The position numbers were made by a program, and so were the translations under genes. This document shows positions 43,306 through 51,725 of a DNA stretch of 64,000 bases, in pieces. The stretch's first letter is position 1; each line of letters starts with the position of its first letter. This DNA comes from an uncultured Bacteroidales bacterium (GTDB lineage Bacteria; Bacteroidota; Bacteroidia; Bacteroidales; Paludibacteraceae): contig CAKULK010000010.1 in assembly GCA_934667275.1 (NCBI GenBank), positions 1-64,000 of the forward strand. The letters run 5' to 3'. The notes beneath the pieces were generated by a model that searched no databases, had not been told where the DNA came from, and worked only from the letters and a program-made list of their open reading frames with translations.

Positions 43306-44559
43306 ATGAGCAACAACTCGAAGTCCAACATCCTCCCCATAGTGGTGATGTTTCTCCTGTTCTTTATGATTGCCTTTGTCACCAATTTCGCGGGCTCGAT
43401 GGGCGTCATTGTCAAAAATCAGTTCGGTGCCACCAACGCCATGGCGCAGTTGGGTACGCTGGCTAACTTCATCGCCTATGCCGTGATGGGTATTCCGGGC
43501 GGAATCATTCTCAAGCGCAAAGGCTACAAATTCACCTCGTTGCTTGCGGTATCCATCGGTTTCGTAGGCGTCGGTATCCAGTGGCTTAGCGGCTATGCTG
43601 CTAGTTTCGGCGTGTATGTGCTCGGTGCTTTCGTGGCAGGATTCTCGATGTGTTTGCTCAATATCGTGGTCAACCCGATGCTCAACACCTTGGGCGGCGG
43701 CGGCAAACGCGGCAACCAACTGGTGCAGTTCGGCGGCAGTTGCAATTCTATCGGTGGCACGCTGGCTCCTATCCTGCTCGGCTATCTTATTGGTGGTGAG
43801 GCCGCTACGGCACATGTCGGTGATGCGGCACCTGCCATGATTATCGCCATGTGCATCTTCCTCGTGGCATTTGTGATTATCCGTTGCACCAATATCCCCG
43901 AACCGCATATCGAAACGGCTAAGCAACGTGCAGCGGCGGCGCAAAAAGACCCGCACAGCCCGCTCTCTTTCCGCCATTTTGTGCTGGGTGCCATTGCCAT
44001 CTTCTTCTATGTGGGCGTTGAGGTGGGTATTCCAAACACCGCCAACCTCTATATGTCGTCCAACCCCGCCGTGGGTCCTGCCATTGCCGGTACGGTGGTC
44101 GGGCTCTATTGGTTGATGATGATGTGCGGACGACTGATTGGCGGTGCCGTAGGAGGCAAAGTCAGCAGCAAAGCGATGTTGGCCACCGTTTCTGCCACTG
44201 CCACGGCAATGTTGCTCTGCATCATGTTCTTCCCCGAAACGTGGGTGGTTAGTTTCAAAGGTGTGGAACTGCCTGTCAGCATGATAGTTATGTTCCTTTG
44301 CGGTCTGATGACCAGCGTGATGTGGGGTGCCATCTTCAACCTCGCGGCCGAAGGGTTGGGCAAGTACACTCCTGCTGCCAGCGGTATTTTTATGGCGCTC
44401 GTCTGCGGCGGCGGTATCCTGCCTTTCTTCCAAAACCTGCTGGCGGACTACACCAACTATCTCGTTTCGTACATCGTACCTGTCATCGGACTGCTCTACA
44501 TCTTCTTCTATGCCATCAGCGGAAGCAAGAATGTGAACAAAGATATTCCTACCGAATAA
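43306..44559 (+). CDS. FucP-like sugar MFS transporter
   Basis: 417 aa with about 12 membrane helices. VTNFAGSMGVIVKNQFGATN, GIPGGIILKRKGYK (A-like motif), CLLNIVVNPMLNTLGGGGKRGN and QFGGSCNSIGGTLAPILLG are typical of the fucose/glucose-galactose:H+ symporter branch. Start ATG 43306. The next gene is a ROK sugar kinase 35 nt away, suggesting uptake and phosphorylation of one hexose, probably glucose; this is inferred from context. Confidence 0.9.
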   Translation: MSNNSKSNILPIVVMFLLFFMIAFVTNFAGSMGVIVKNQFGATNAMAQLGTLANFIAYAVMGIPGGIILKRKGYKFTSLLAVSIGFVGVGIQWLSGYAASFGVYVLGAFVAGFSMCLLNIVVNPMLNTLGGGGKRGNQLVQFGGSCNSIGGTLAPILLGYLIGGEAATAHVGDAAPAMIIAMCIFLVAFVIIRCTNIPEPHIETAKQRAAAAQKDPHSPLSFRHFVLGAIAIFFYVGVEVGIPNTANLYMSSNPAVGPAIAGTVVGLYWLMMMCGRLIGGAVGGKVSSKAMLATVSATATAMLLCIMFFPETWVVSFKGVELPVSMIVMFLCGLMTSVMWGAIFNLAAEGLGKYTPAASGIFMALVCGGGILPFFQNLLADYTNYLVSYIVPVIGLLYIFFYAISGSKNVNKDIPTE

Positions 44560-44594
44560 TAACCTCACTACCAACCTATTAACATAGCATCACA

Positions 44595-45554
44595 ATGGAA
44601 AAACCGTATGTAATGGGCCTCGATATGGGAGGCACCAACTCCGTTCTTGGTATCGTTGACGCGCGCGGACACGTGCTTGCGCGTACCTCTATAAAGACGC
44701 AAGAATACCCCGACATCCGCAACTATGTTCAGGCTCTCTACAACGAGGCCGTCAAGATTATCGACCCGCTGGGCGGTATGGAGCAGATTCGCGGCATCGG
44801 TGCCGGCGTACCGGACGGCAACTACTACACGGGCAAAATCGAATACGCCCCCAACCTCCCGTGGAAGGGGGAAGTGCCTTTTGCCCAACTGCTTAGCGAC
44901 CAGTTTGGTATCCCTGCCAAAATCACCAACGACGCCAATGCCGCTGCCATGGGCGAGATGACCTATGGTGCCGCACGAGGTATGAAAGATTTCATCATGA
45001 TTACCCTTGGCACGGGCGTCGGTTCGGGTATCGTCATCAACGGGCAGGTGGTCTATGGCTACGATGGTTTTGCCGGCGAATTGGGGCATACCAAAGCCGT
45101 CCGCGGTGCCAATGCACGTATGTGCGGTTGCGGTCAGCGCGGCTGCTTGGAAGCATACACCTCTGCCAATGGTGTAGCCCGCACCGCCAAAGAAATCATC
45201 ACTACTTCCGACGAACCCACCATCCTGCGCGACTTGGACATCGACCACATCACATCCAAAGATGTGTACGATGCGGCTGTCAAGGGTGATGCCGTTGCCA
45301 AACGCATCTTCGACTTTACGGGACGCATGCTCGGCGAGAAGTTTGCCGATTTCATCGCTTTCTCGTCGCCCGAAGCCATCATCATGTTCGGTGGACTCAC
45401 CAAGAGCGGCGATTTCATTCTCAAACCTATCGTCGAAGCGATGAACGCCAACGTGCTGCCCCACTGGAAAGATAAAGTCAAGGTCATTTTCTCCGACCTC
45501 AAAGAGTCCGACGCTGCCATTTTGGGTGCTTCGGCTTTGGCTTGGGAGTTGTAA
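44595..45554 (+). CDS. ROK-family sugar kinase (glucokinase-like)
   Basis: 319 aa. GLDMGGTNSVLGIVD phosphate-binding motif at the N-terminus, NDANAAAMGE with the catalytic Asp near 115, LGTGVGSGIVING, the ROK signature GFAGELGHT and the zinc site CGCGQRGCLE near 175. No N-terminal winged helix, so a kinase rather than a repressor. It likely makes glucose 6-phosphate (or a related hexose 6-phosphate). Between the transporter and the deacetylase gene, which overlaps its end. Confidence 0.93.
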   Translation: MEKPYVMGLDMGGTNSVLGIVDARGHVLARTSIKTQEYPDIRNYVQALYNEAVKIIDPLGGMEQIRGIGAGVPDGNYYTGKIEYAPNLPWKGEVPFAQLLSDQFGIPAKITNDANAAAMGEMTYGAARGMKDFIMITLGTGVGSGIVINGQVVYGYDGFAGELGHTKAVRGANARMCGCGQRGCLEAYTSANGVARTAKEIITTSDEPTILRDLDIDHITSKDVYDAAVKGDAVAKRIFDFTGRMLGEKFADFIAFSSPEAIIMFGGLTKSGDFILKPIVEAMNANVLPHWKDKVKVIFSDLKESDAAILGASALAWEL

Positions 45555-46204
45555 CACCGTCATTTGCCACCGCTATCACACGGGTTCCGCTGTTATATCA
45601 GTTCCCCACAGCCCTGCAACGTCTCTATTCGGGCGTGGAGTGGCGCATCTCTCCATCGTCGAAAGTCGTCTATCTGACTTTCGACGATGGTCCTGTTCCT
45701 GAATGTACCCCCGAGGTGCTGGACATCTTGGCGGACTACCACGTGCATGCCACCTTTTTTATGGTGGGCGAAAACGCCTTTCGCTACCCCGAACTGGTGG
45801 CGCGCGTGCGTGCCGAAGGGCATGCCGTTGGCAACCACACCTACCATCACCTCAAGGGTTTCCGTTTCTCCACCGGCACCTATCTCAAGAACATCGCCCA
45901 AGCCGACAAGATTCTGCATACACGCCTCTTCCGCCCGCCCTACGGGCGTATGCACTATGCCGAGAAACGGGCGTTGCTGGATGCAGGCTACCGCATCTGT
46001 CTCTGGGATGTACTCACACACGACTACAACCCGTCCTATTCGCCCGAACGGATGTTGTCCGTCATCCGCCACTATACGCGCCGCGGCAGCATCATCAATT
46101 TTCACGACTCCGTCAAGTCGCGCGACCGCCTTCTGAAAGTCCTTCCGCCCGCCATCGAGTGGCTGCTGAACGAAGGGTATCAATGTCTCCCTATACCTCA
46201 ATAA
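45542..46204 (+). CDS. Polysaccharide deacetylase (NodB-type)
   Basis: 220 aa. NodB domain with motif 1 TFDDGP near residue 47 (catalytic base Asp and metal Asp), motif 2 HAVGNHTYHH with the metal His pair, motif 3 RPPYGRMHYAE, motif 4 WDVLTHDYNP and motif 5 INFHDS. It removes N- or O-acetyl groups from a glycan such as peptidoglycan or chitooligosaccharide. The start appears to be TTG at 45542, overlapping the ROK gene by 13 nt; there is no ATG before motif 1. No clear signal peptide. Confidence 0.92.
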   Translation: MGVVTPSFATAITRVPLLYQFPTALQRLYSGVEWRISPSSKVVYLTFDDGPVPECTPEVLDILADYHVHATFFMVGENAFRYPELVARVRAEGHAVGNHTYHHLKGFRFSTGTYLKNIAQADKILHTRLFRPPYGRMHYAEKRALLDAGYRICLWDVLTHDYNPSYSPERMLSVIRHYTRRGSIINFHDSVKSRDRLLKVLPPAIEWLLNEGYQCLPIPQ

Positions 46205-46206
46205 CT

Positions 46207-48093
46207 ATGCGTAATCATCTGTTTGTCATCGTCTTGGTCATCGCTCTTGCTTTCTCTTCCTGTGCCAATCGCGGCGCGGGTCCGCAAGGAGGTCCGCGCG
46301 ACACCATTCCGCCGAAGGTGCTCAAAGAGACGCCCGCCAACGGCACCCTCTCTTTCTCGGGCAAAAAGATAGACATTCACTTCAACGAGTATATCCAACT
46401 CGATGATATTCAGAAGAATGTGCTCATCTCCCCACCCCAGCAGACGCCTCCCGAAGTCAAAGCCGTAGGCAAATCGCTCTCTGTGGTTTTCCAGCAGGAC
46501 TTGCAGGATTCCACCACCTACACCATCGATTTCGGAGCCGCTATCTGCGACTACAATGAGAAGACCCCCCTCCGCAACTATGTCTTCTCTTTCTCCACCG
46601 GCGATTACATCGACTCGCTCGAGGTATCGGGCATCGTACTCAACGCCGAGAACCTCGACCCCGTCTCCGATGTTGTGGTCGGCATCCACAGCAACCTCCA
46701 CGATTCCGCCCTCTCCGCCTTGCCGTTCACGCGCATCTGCCGCAGCGACGAAGAAGGCTATTTCACCATCCACAATATCCGCACGGGCACCTATCGCCTC
46801 TATGCCCTCAACGACATCAGCCGCGACTACCTCTACCAGCCCGGCGAAGACCTCGCCTTTGCCAACACTCTCGTCATGCCCACCGCCACCACGCAAATGC
46901 TGGCTGACACCCTTTGGCGCGACACCATAGGCATCAACCCCGTCACCCTCGACACCCTTTTCACGCGCCTCATCGACACTGTCCGCACTTCCTTGCAGAC
47001 CACCTACGAACCGTCCGACCTCGTCCTTTGGTACTTCACCGAGAACAAGCAGCGCCATTATTTCCGTGGCGTCTATCGCGAAGAACAGCATTGTTTCACG
47101 CTCATCTTCGCCACGCCGCAGGATTCGCTGCCCCTCATCCGCCCGCTCAGTCCTTCTCAGTGCGACTCCCTCGCATCTGATTCCGCATGGGTCAATTGGA
47201 TGGACTATTCGCTGCTCCAATCCTCGCCCGGACATGATACGCTCACATTCTGGCTCACCGACTCCGTGGCAATCGCGCAGGATAGTATCCACATGGAAAT
47301 CACCTACTTGGCATCTGATTCCGTTTACAATCTTGTGCCGCGTACCGACACCGTTCTCGCTGTCTATCGCCGTCCGCGCATGTCCGCCAAAGCCTACGAA
47401 GCCGCACAGCGCAAGAAGCGTGAACGCACCCTCGAACTCAAGACCAATGCCTCGTCCAAGTTCGAAATCTACGACACCATTCGCATCGCGTCCGACTTCC
47501 CGCTTGATTCTGTTCATGCCGACCGCATACACCTGGCGCACAAGGTGGACACCACCCTCCAACCGATGCCTGTCCAGCTGATTATCAGCGACTCTATTCG
47601 GCAGAATATTCTCATCGTCGCCGCTTTGAAACCCTCCGAATCCTATGTCTTGGACATCGATTCTGCAGCCTGCCGCGACATCTACGGAGCGTGCAACTTG
47701 GCGTTCAAACGCGATATCAAACTCAAATCGCTTGACGAATATGCCACTATCCTTATTCGGCTCAGCGACTACAATCCGCTCATCCGGCTCCAACTACTCA
47801 ACGAGAAAGACGCAGTCATTCGCGAACTCCCGGCCCTACCCGATGGCACCAAGTTCGAGTACCTCACCCCCGCCACCTACTATCTCCGCCTCTACATCGA
47901 CCACAACGCCGATGGACATTGGACCACGGGCGATTGGCTCACACGCCGGCAACCCGAACCCGTCTATTATTTCCCAAAGAAACTCAAGTTGCGCGCCAAC
48001 TGGGACTTCGAGGAAATCTTTGACTATCAAGCCGTTCCGCAAATCGATTCCAAGCCGTCTGCGCTCATCAAAAAGCCTGCCGGGAAATCATAA
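46207..48093 (+). CDS. Lipoprotein with N-terminal Ig-like (Big_5) domain
   Basis: 628 aa. Signal and lipobox in MRNHLFVIVLVIALAFSSCA, cysteine near residue 20. The SbsA-like Ig domain follows (about 30-135): GGPRDTIPPKVLKETPANGT, KKIDIHFNEYIQLDD, YTIDFGAAICDYNE. After it comes an SGIVLNAENLDP segment like a carboxypeptidase-regulatory fold, and a long beta-rich remainder with EYATILIRLSDYNP and YLRLYIDHNADGHW near the end. Family members are common outer-membrane lipoproteins of unknown function in Bacteroidetes. It starts 2 nt after the deacetylase stop, so is coupled to it. Confidence 0.88.
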   Translation: MRNHLFVIVLVIALAFSSCANRGAGPQGGPRDTIPPKVLKETPANGTLSFSGKKIDIHFNEYIQLDDIQKNVLISPPQQTPPEVKAVGKSLSVVFQQDLQDSTTYTIDFGAAICDYNEKTPLRNYVFSFSTGDYIDSLEVSGIVLNAENLDPVSDVVVGIHSNLHDSALSALPFTRICRSDEEGYFTIHNIRTGTYRLYALNDISRDYLYQPGEDLAFANTLVMPTATTQMLADTLWRDTIGINPVTLDTLFTRLIDTVRTSLQTTYEPSDLVLWYFTENKQRHYFRGVYREEQHCFTLIFATPQDSLPLIRPLSPSQCDSLASDSAWVNWMDYSLLQSSPGHDTLTFWLTDSVAIAQDSIHMEITYLASDSVYNLVPRTDTVLAVYRRPRMSAKAYEAAQRKKRERTLELKTNASSKFEIYDTIRIASDFPLDSVHADRIHLAHKVDTTLQPMPVQLIISDSIRQNILIVAALKPSESYVLDIDSAACRDIYGACNLAFKRDIKLKSLDEYATILIRLSDYNPLIRLQLLNEKDAVIRELPALPDGTKFEYLTPATYYLRLYIDHNADGHWTTGDWLTRRQPEPVYYFPKKLKLRANWDFEEIFDYQAVPQIDSKPSALIKKPAGKS

Positions 48094-48109
48094 ACATCTG
48101 ATTATCACC

Positions 48110-48757
48110 ATGCAAAACCGGGAAAAAATTTACCTCTACGGACTACTTACCACGGGCATTGCCGTCCAAATCATCACTTTCATTCTCGTCCCCGACACCC
48201 CATGGTCACTCGTCAGCGGGCTCTTCGGCATCTGCTCCGTCGTCCTTTGTTCGCAGGGCAACATCTTCACCTTTTTCTTCGGCTTCGGGCAAATCCTCAC
48301 CTACACCTACCTCTGCTATCTGGAGCGTTTCTACGCGGGTATCGCTATGAACGCCTTCTATTTCTGCACCCAAATCTACGGCATCTATGCATGGCGCAAA
48401 CGGCTCGCCACCACCGCCGAAATCCACACGCGCAGCCTCTCCCCTCGCGCCATCTCTGTTCTCAGCCTTTGCGTTGTTGCGGTCTCTGCTCTGACAGGAT
48501 GGCTTTTAGGCCGTTACACCGACGACACGCAGCCGTACCTCGATGCTTTCACCACCGTCCCCGCCATCGTCGCACAGGTATTGATGATTCTCGCCTATCG
48601 CGAACAATGGTACCTGTGGCTCTTCATTGACGCGCTCTACGTCATCATGTGGCTCCGTGCCGACAACTATTGCATGACGGCGCAATACCTCTTTTGGTGC
48701 ATCAACTGCATCTATGGTTTCATTCATTGGACACGCAGCATACCCAAAAACAGGTAA
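48110..48757 (+). CDS. pnuC: Nicotinamide mononucleotide/riboside transporter PnuC
   Basis: 215 aa with seven predicted helices. SQGNIFTFFFGFGQILTYTY, AGIAMNAFYFCTQIYGIYAW and EQWYLWLFIDALYVIMW are characteristic of PnuC, which carries nicotinamide riboside (or, in related proteins, thiamine) by facilitated diffusion. No riboswitch or thiamine gene is next to it, so nicotinamide riboside is only the family default. Last gene of the S9-to-pnuC run; 16 nt after the lipoprotein. Confidence 0.9.
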   Translation: MQNREKIYLYGLLTTGIAVQIITFILVPDTPWSLVSGLFGICSVVLCSQGNIFTFFFGFGQILTYTYLCYLERFYAGIAMNAFYFCTQIYGIYAWRKRLATTAEIHTRSLSPRAISVLSLCVVAVSALTGWLLGRYTDDTQPYLDAFTTVPAIVAQVLMILAYREQWYLWLFIDALYVIMWLRADNYCMTAQYLFWCINCIYGFIHWTRSIPKNR

Positions 48758-48770
48758 ATTCCCCTGCTCA

Positions 48771-48802
48771 TTTGCACAAATCATATTTTTACCCTATTTT
48801 TG
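48771..48802 (+). promoter_or_regulatory. Promoter for the metal P-type ATPase
   Basis: TTTG (48771-48774), 20-nt spacer, TATTTTTG (48795-48802). Start near 48809, so the roughly 145-nt leader contains the 11-bp repeats at 48882-48914. Confidence 0.7.
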
Positions 48803-48868
48803 CAACATGTTTTCACAAGCATTCACCGTCACCTTATGCCTGTCGCTTCACACAAACATCGGGTTAAG

Positions 48869-48914
48869 AATAGGTGATTCCTTATAGGATAGTTATAGGA
48901 TAGTTATAGGATAC
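48869..48914. repeat. 11-bp array with flank shared with the 14.8-kb array
   Basis: Three units, TTATAGGATAG, TTATAGGATAG, TTATAGGATAC (48882-48914), preceded by AATAGGTGATTCC. The reverse complement of 48869-48888, CCTATAAGGAATCACCTATT, is identical to 14790-14809, and the next bases on that side (CTTAACCCGA) also match those after the 14.8-kb array. In the leader of the P-type ATPase gene. Confidence 0.9.
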
Positions 48915-48953
48915 AACCACTATACAACAATCATTTTTACATCTTCCTTTGAT

Positions 48954-50894
48954 ATGGAACCAGCAACACATACTGCTCCCGAAACCTCCTCTGAACGCTC
49001 CGAGGTTCGCAGCATTCTCCTTAAAATCATCATTGCCACCGTTCTCTTGGCGGTAGCGGTGGTGATAGAACATACCGTAAGCCTCCCGCTGTGGGCGTTG
49101 CTGCTCATCTACTTGGTCCCTTACCTTGTAGTGGGTTTCGACACCCTTCGCGAAGCGGCGGAGAACATTGCCCACGGCGAAGTCTTCGACGAGGATTTCC
49201 TCATGTCCGTCGCCACCCTTGGCGCACTCGCCATCGGCTTTCTTCCTGGGGCGGAGAACCAGTTCCCCGAGGCGGTGTTTGTCATGCTCTTCTTCCAAGT
49301 GGGGGAACTCTTCGAGACTATCGCAGAGGGACGCAGCCGCAAAAGCATCTCGCAACTCATGGATATCCGTCCCGACTCTGCCCATGTCGAGCGCGACGGC
49401 AACCTGCTCACTGTCAATCCCGATGATGTGCGCGTAGGCGAGATTGTCGTTGTCAAACCCGGCGAGCGCGTACCCATGGACGGTGTCGTCATCGAAGGCG
49501 ACTCAAGCCTCGACACCGTGGCTCTCACGGGCGAGAGTGTGCCGCGGTCCATTCACCCTGCCGATACCATTATCTCGGGCTGTATCAACCTTACGGGGCT
49601 CCTCCGCGTGCGCGTCACCAAGGCGGCAGGCGAGTCCACCGCAGCCAAGATACTTGCCCTCGTGGAGAACGCGGGAGAAAACAAGTCCCGTAGCGAGAAC
49701 TTCGTCACGCGCTTTGCCCGTATCTACACGCCTGTTGTCGTCTTTGCCGCCGTTGCTTTGGCGTTCATTCCGCCGTTCTTTGCCGCAGGTTCCTATATTG
49801 ATGCGCTGCCCGTATGGCTCTATCGCGCACTCACGTTCTTGGTGGTATCCTGCCCGTGCGCCTTGGTCATCTCAGTCCCCCTCTCGTTCTTCGGAGGCAT
49901 TGGCGGAGCGTCCAAACAGGGTATTCTTGTCAAAGGGGCTAACTACTTGGAGGCACTCTCCAAACTTGATATTGCCGTCTTCGACAAAACGGGCACCCTC
50001 ACCAAGGGCGTCTTTGCCGTCACGCTGGTCCATCCGCACGACATCACCGAGTCCGAACTCCTCCACATGGCAGCCCATGTCGAGCGTTTCAGCAACCATC
50101 CCATCGCCGTCTCGCTCCGCAACGCCTATCCCAACGAAGCCACCGATGATTGTATCGTGGACGATGTCCGTGAAATCACGGGCGAAGGTATTCAGGCGCG
50201 CGTCAACGGACGCGAGGTATGCGTAGGCAACGGCAAACTAATGACCGCTATCGGTGCCGACTGGCACGAGTGCAGCCAACAGGCACAGGGTACCGTCATC
50301 CATGTCGCCATCGATGGCAAGTATGTGGGTCATATCGTCATCTCCGACCGTATCAAAGACGACTCCGCAGAAGCTGTTGCCGCACTCAAACAGGCAGGCG
50401 TACGCCGCACCGTCATGCTCACGGGCGACCACAAGGCGGTGGGCGAGTTCGTTGCCGGACAGATCGGATTGGACGAGTACCATGCCGAACTCATGCCGGC
50501 GGACAAGGTCGCTCAAGTCGAACGTCTGCTCCGCGAGAAGGAGCAGGGTAAGACCCTTGCTTTCGTGGGTGATGGTATCAACGATGCACCTGTCTTGGCA
50601 CGTGCCGACCTCGGTATCGCAATGGGAGGCTTGGGCTCCGATGCTGCTATCGAAGCCGCGGATATAGTATTGATGGACGACAAGCCGTCCAAAATAGCCC
50701 TTGGCATTCGCATCGCCAAGAAGACCCTTCGCATTGCCTATGAGAATGTCTGGTTCTCCATTGGCATCAAGGTGGCGGTGCTTGTCCTTGCCACATTCGG
50801 TATCGCCAATATGTGGATGGCGGTCTTCGCCGATGTTGGCGTCACCGTCCTTGCCGTCCTTAACGCCATGCGTGCCTTGCATACGGGCAAGTAA
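48954..50894 (+). CDS. Heavy-metal-translocating P-type ATPase
   Basis: 646 aa. P1B-type ATPase that exports a divalent metal, probably Zn, Cd or Pb. Membrane motif SCPCALVIS near residue 301, phosphorylation loop DKTGTLTKG near 345, phosphatase loop with LTGESVP near 190, HxP-region SNHPIAVSL, and GDGINDAPVLARADLGIAMG near 540. It has no N-terminal heavy-metal-binding domain; instead a short hydrophilic N-terminus rich in T, E and S. Metal choice is inferred from the CPC motif and the absence of copper-type Asn/Tyr evidence. Terminator at 50909-50957. Confidence 0.92.
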   Translation: MEPATHTAPETSSERSEVRSILLKIIIATVLLAVAVVIEHTVSLPLWALLLIYLVPYLVVGFDTLREAAENIAHGEVFDEDFLMSVATLGALAIGFLPGAENQFPEAVFVMLFFQVGELFETIAEGRSRKSISQLMDIRPDSAHVERDGNLLTVNPDDVRVGEIVVVKPGERVPMDGVVIEGDSSLDTVALTGESVPRSIHPADTIISGCINLTGLLRVRVTKAAGESTAAKILALVENAGENKSRSENFVTRFARIYTPVVVFAAVALAFIPPFFAAGSYIDALPVWLYRALTFLVVSCPCALVISVPLSFFGGIGGASKQGILVKGANYLEALSKLDIAVFDKTGTLTKGVFAVTLVHPHDITESELLHMAAHVERFSNHPIAVSLRNAYPNEATDDCIVDDVREITGEGIQARVNGREVCVGNGKLMTAIGADWHECSQQAQGTVIHVAIDGKYVGHIVISDRIKDDSAEAVAALKQAGVRRTVMLTGDHKAVGEFVAGQIGLDEYHAELMPADKVAQVERLLREKEQGKTLAFVGDGINDAPVLARADLGIAMGGLGSDAAIEAADIVLMDDKPSKIALGIRIAKKTLRIAYENVWFSIGIKVAVLVLATFGIANMWMAVFADVGVTVLAVLNAMRALHTGK

Positions 50895-50908
50895 TGTTGT
50901 TCCACACA

Positions 50909-50957
50909 AAAAGAATAGTCGTTGCAATCACATCTTGGTTGCAACGACTATTCTTTT
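50909..50957. terminator. Bidirectional intrinsic terminator
   Basis: AAAAGAATAGTCGTTGCAA (50909-50927) and TTGCAACGACTATTCTTTT (50939-50957) form a perfect 19-bp stem, loop 11 nt, with A and T runs at the outer ends. Serves the P-type ATPase; the right arm and loop lie within the last codons of the convergent deacetylase-like gene. Confidence 0.9.
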
Positions 50958-51725
50958 CACCACGTTCTTTGCGCTTTGCCACAGCAGTTCTTTCAGCCAT
51001 CCGCCCGTCTCGTCTGTCCAGCGTTGCGGGTGGGTGGTCACCATTATCTTCGGAGGCATGGTACCCGCTTCAATCGCTTTCACCACATCTCCCGTACCGT
51101 GATAAGCCCATCCTTTTCGCACCCATTCGTCCTGATACACAGGCACTTTGTCGCGTACCGACACTTTATATCCGTCCCAACATCTTCCCGTATCGGTCAG
51201 ATAGAACACTCTGCTGAAATCCACATCAAAATAAGGTTCTCCCGCTATTCCGTATGCATGGTAGTCATATCGCTTCCACAGGTCACGCCCGTCCCACTTG
51301 CTTGTAGGTGCACCGTGCATGCAGATGGTCTTCACGGGATAGAACTCTCTGAAGTATCCTAACCAATGTGCAAAGTGCTGTATGGCTTTTTCCGTGTCCC
51401 CCTTTGCACACGCCATATCCTCATAGTGATAACCTATTTCATGTCCCATTGCCGTTATCTTGCGTATGACATCGGGTTGGTTGCTCTCCGGCACTACACG
51501 GAAATAGTAACTGGCACGCACGCCCATATCGCGCTCTACGGCTGCCGTTTGCACGCTTCTGTCTGCCCGTTTGTCCACGTCATGCCGCAGGATAACGAAC
51601 TTTGCGTTCCCGCTGTCCAACGCCTCCTTTTCCGCGCAGTATTCCTCCAAGGGCAACAATCGGTATCCTGCCTTTCGCAGTGCTTGCAGCAGCACCCTGT
51701 ATTGCTCCAATGTAAAGTCGCGCAT
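50928..51725 (-). CDS. Polysaccharide deacetylase-like protein
   Basis: 265 aa. NodB-like fold of a distant branch: FVILRHDVDKRADRS in place of TFDDGP, GHEIGYHYEDM as the metal-His motif, ICMHGAPTSKWDGRDLW, and IMVTTHPQRWTDE near the C-terminus. This branch is common near surface-polysaccharide genes; catalytic activity is not assured. ATG 51725 overlaps the AraC gene stop by one base (TGATG). No signal peptide, so probably cytoplasmic. The product is coupled to the regulator upstream. Confidence 0.82.
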   Translation of the reverse strand: MRDFTLEQYRVLLQALRKAGYRLLPLEEYCAEKEALDSGNAKFVILRHDVDKRADRSVQTAAVERDMGVRASYYFRVVPESNQPDVIRKITAMGHEIGYHYEDMACAKGDTEKAIQHFAHWLGYFREFYPVKTICMHGAPTSKWDGRDLWKRYDYHAYGIAGEPYFDVDFSRVFYLTDTGRCWDGYKVSVRDKVPVYQDEWVRKGWAYHGTGDVVKAIEAGTMPPKIMVTTHPQRWTDETGGWLKELLWQSAKNVVKRIVVATKM

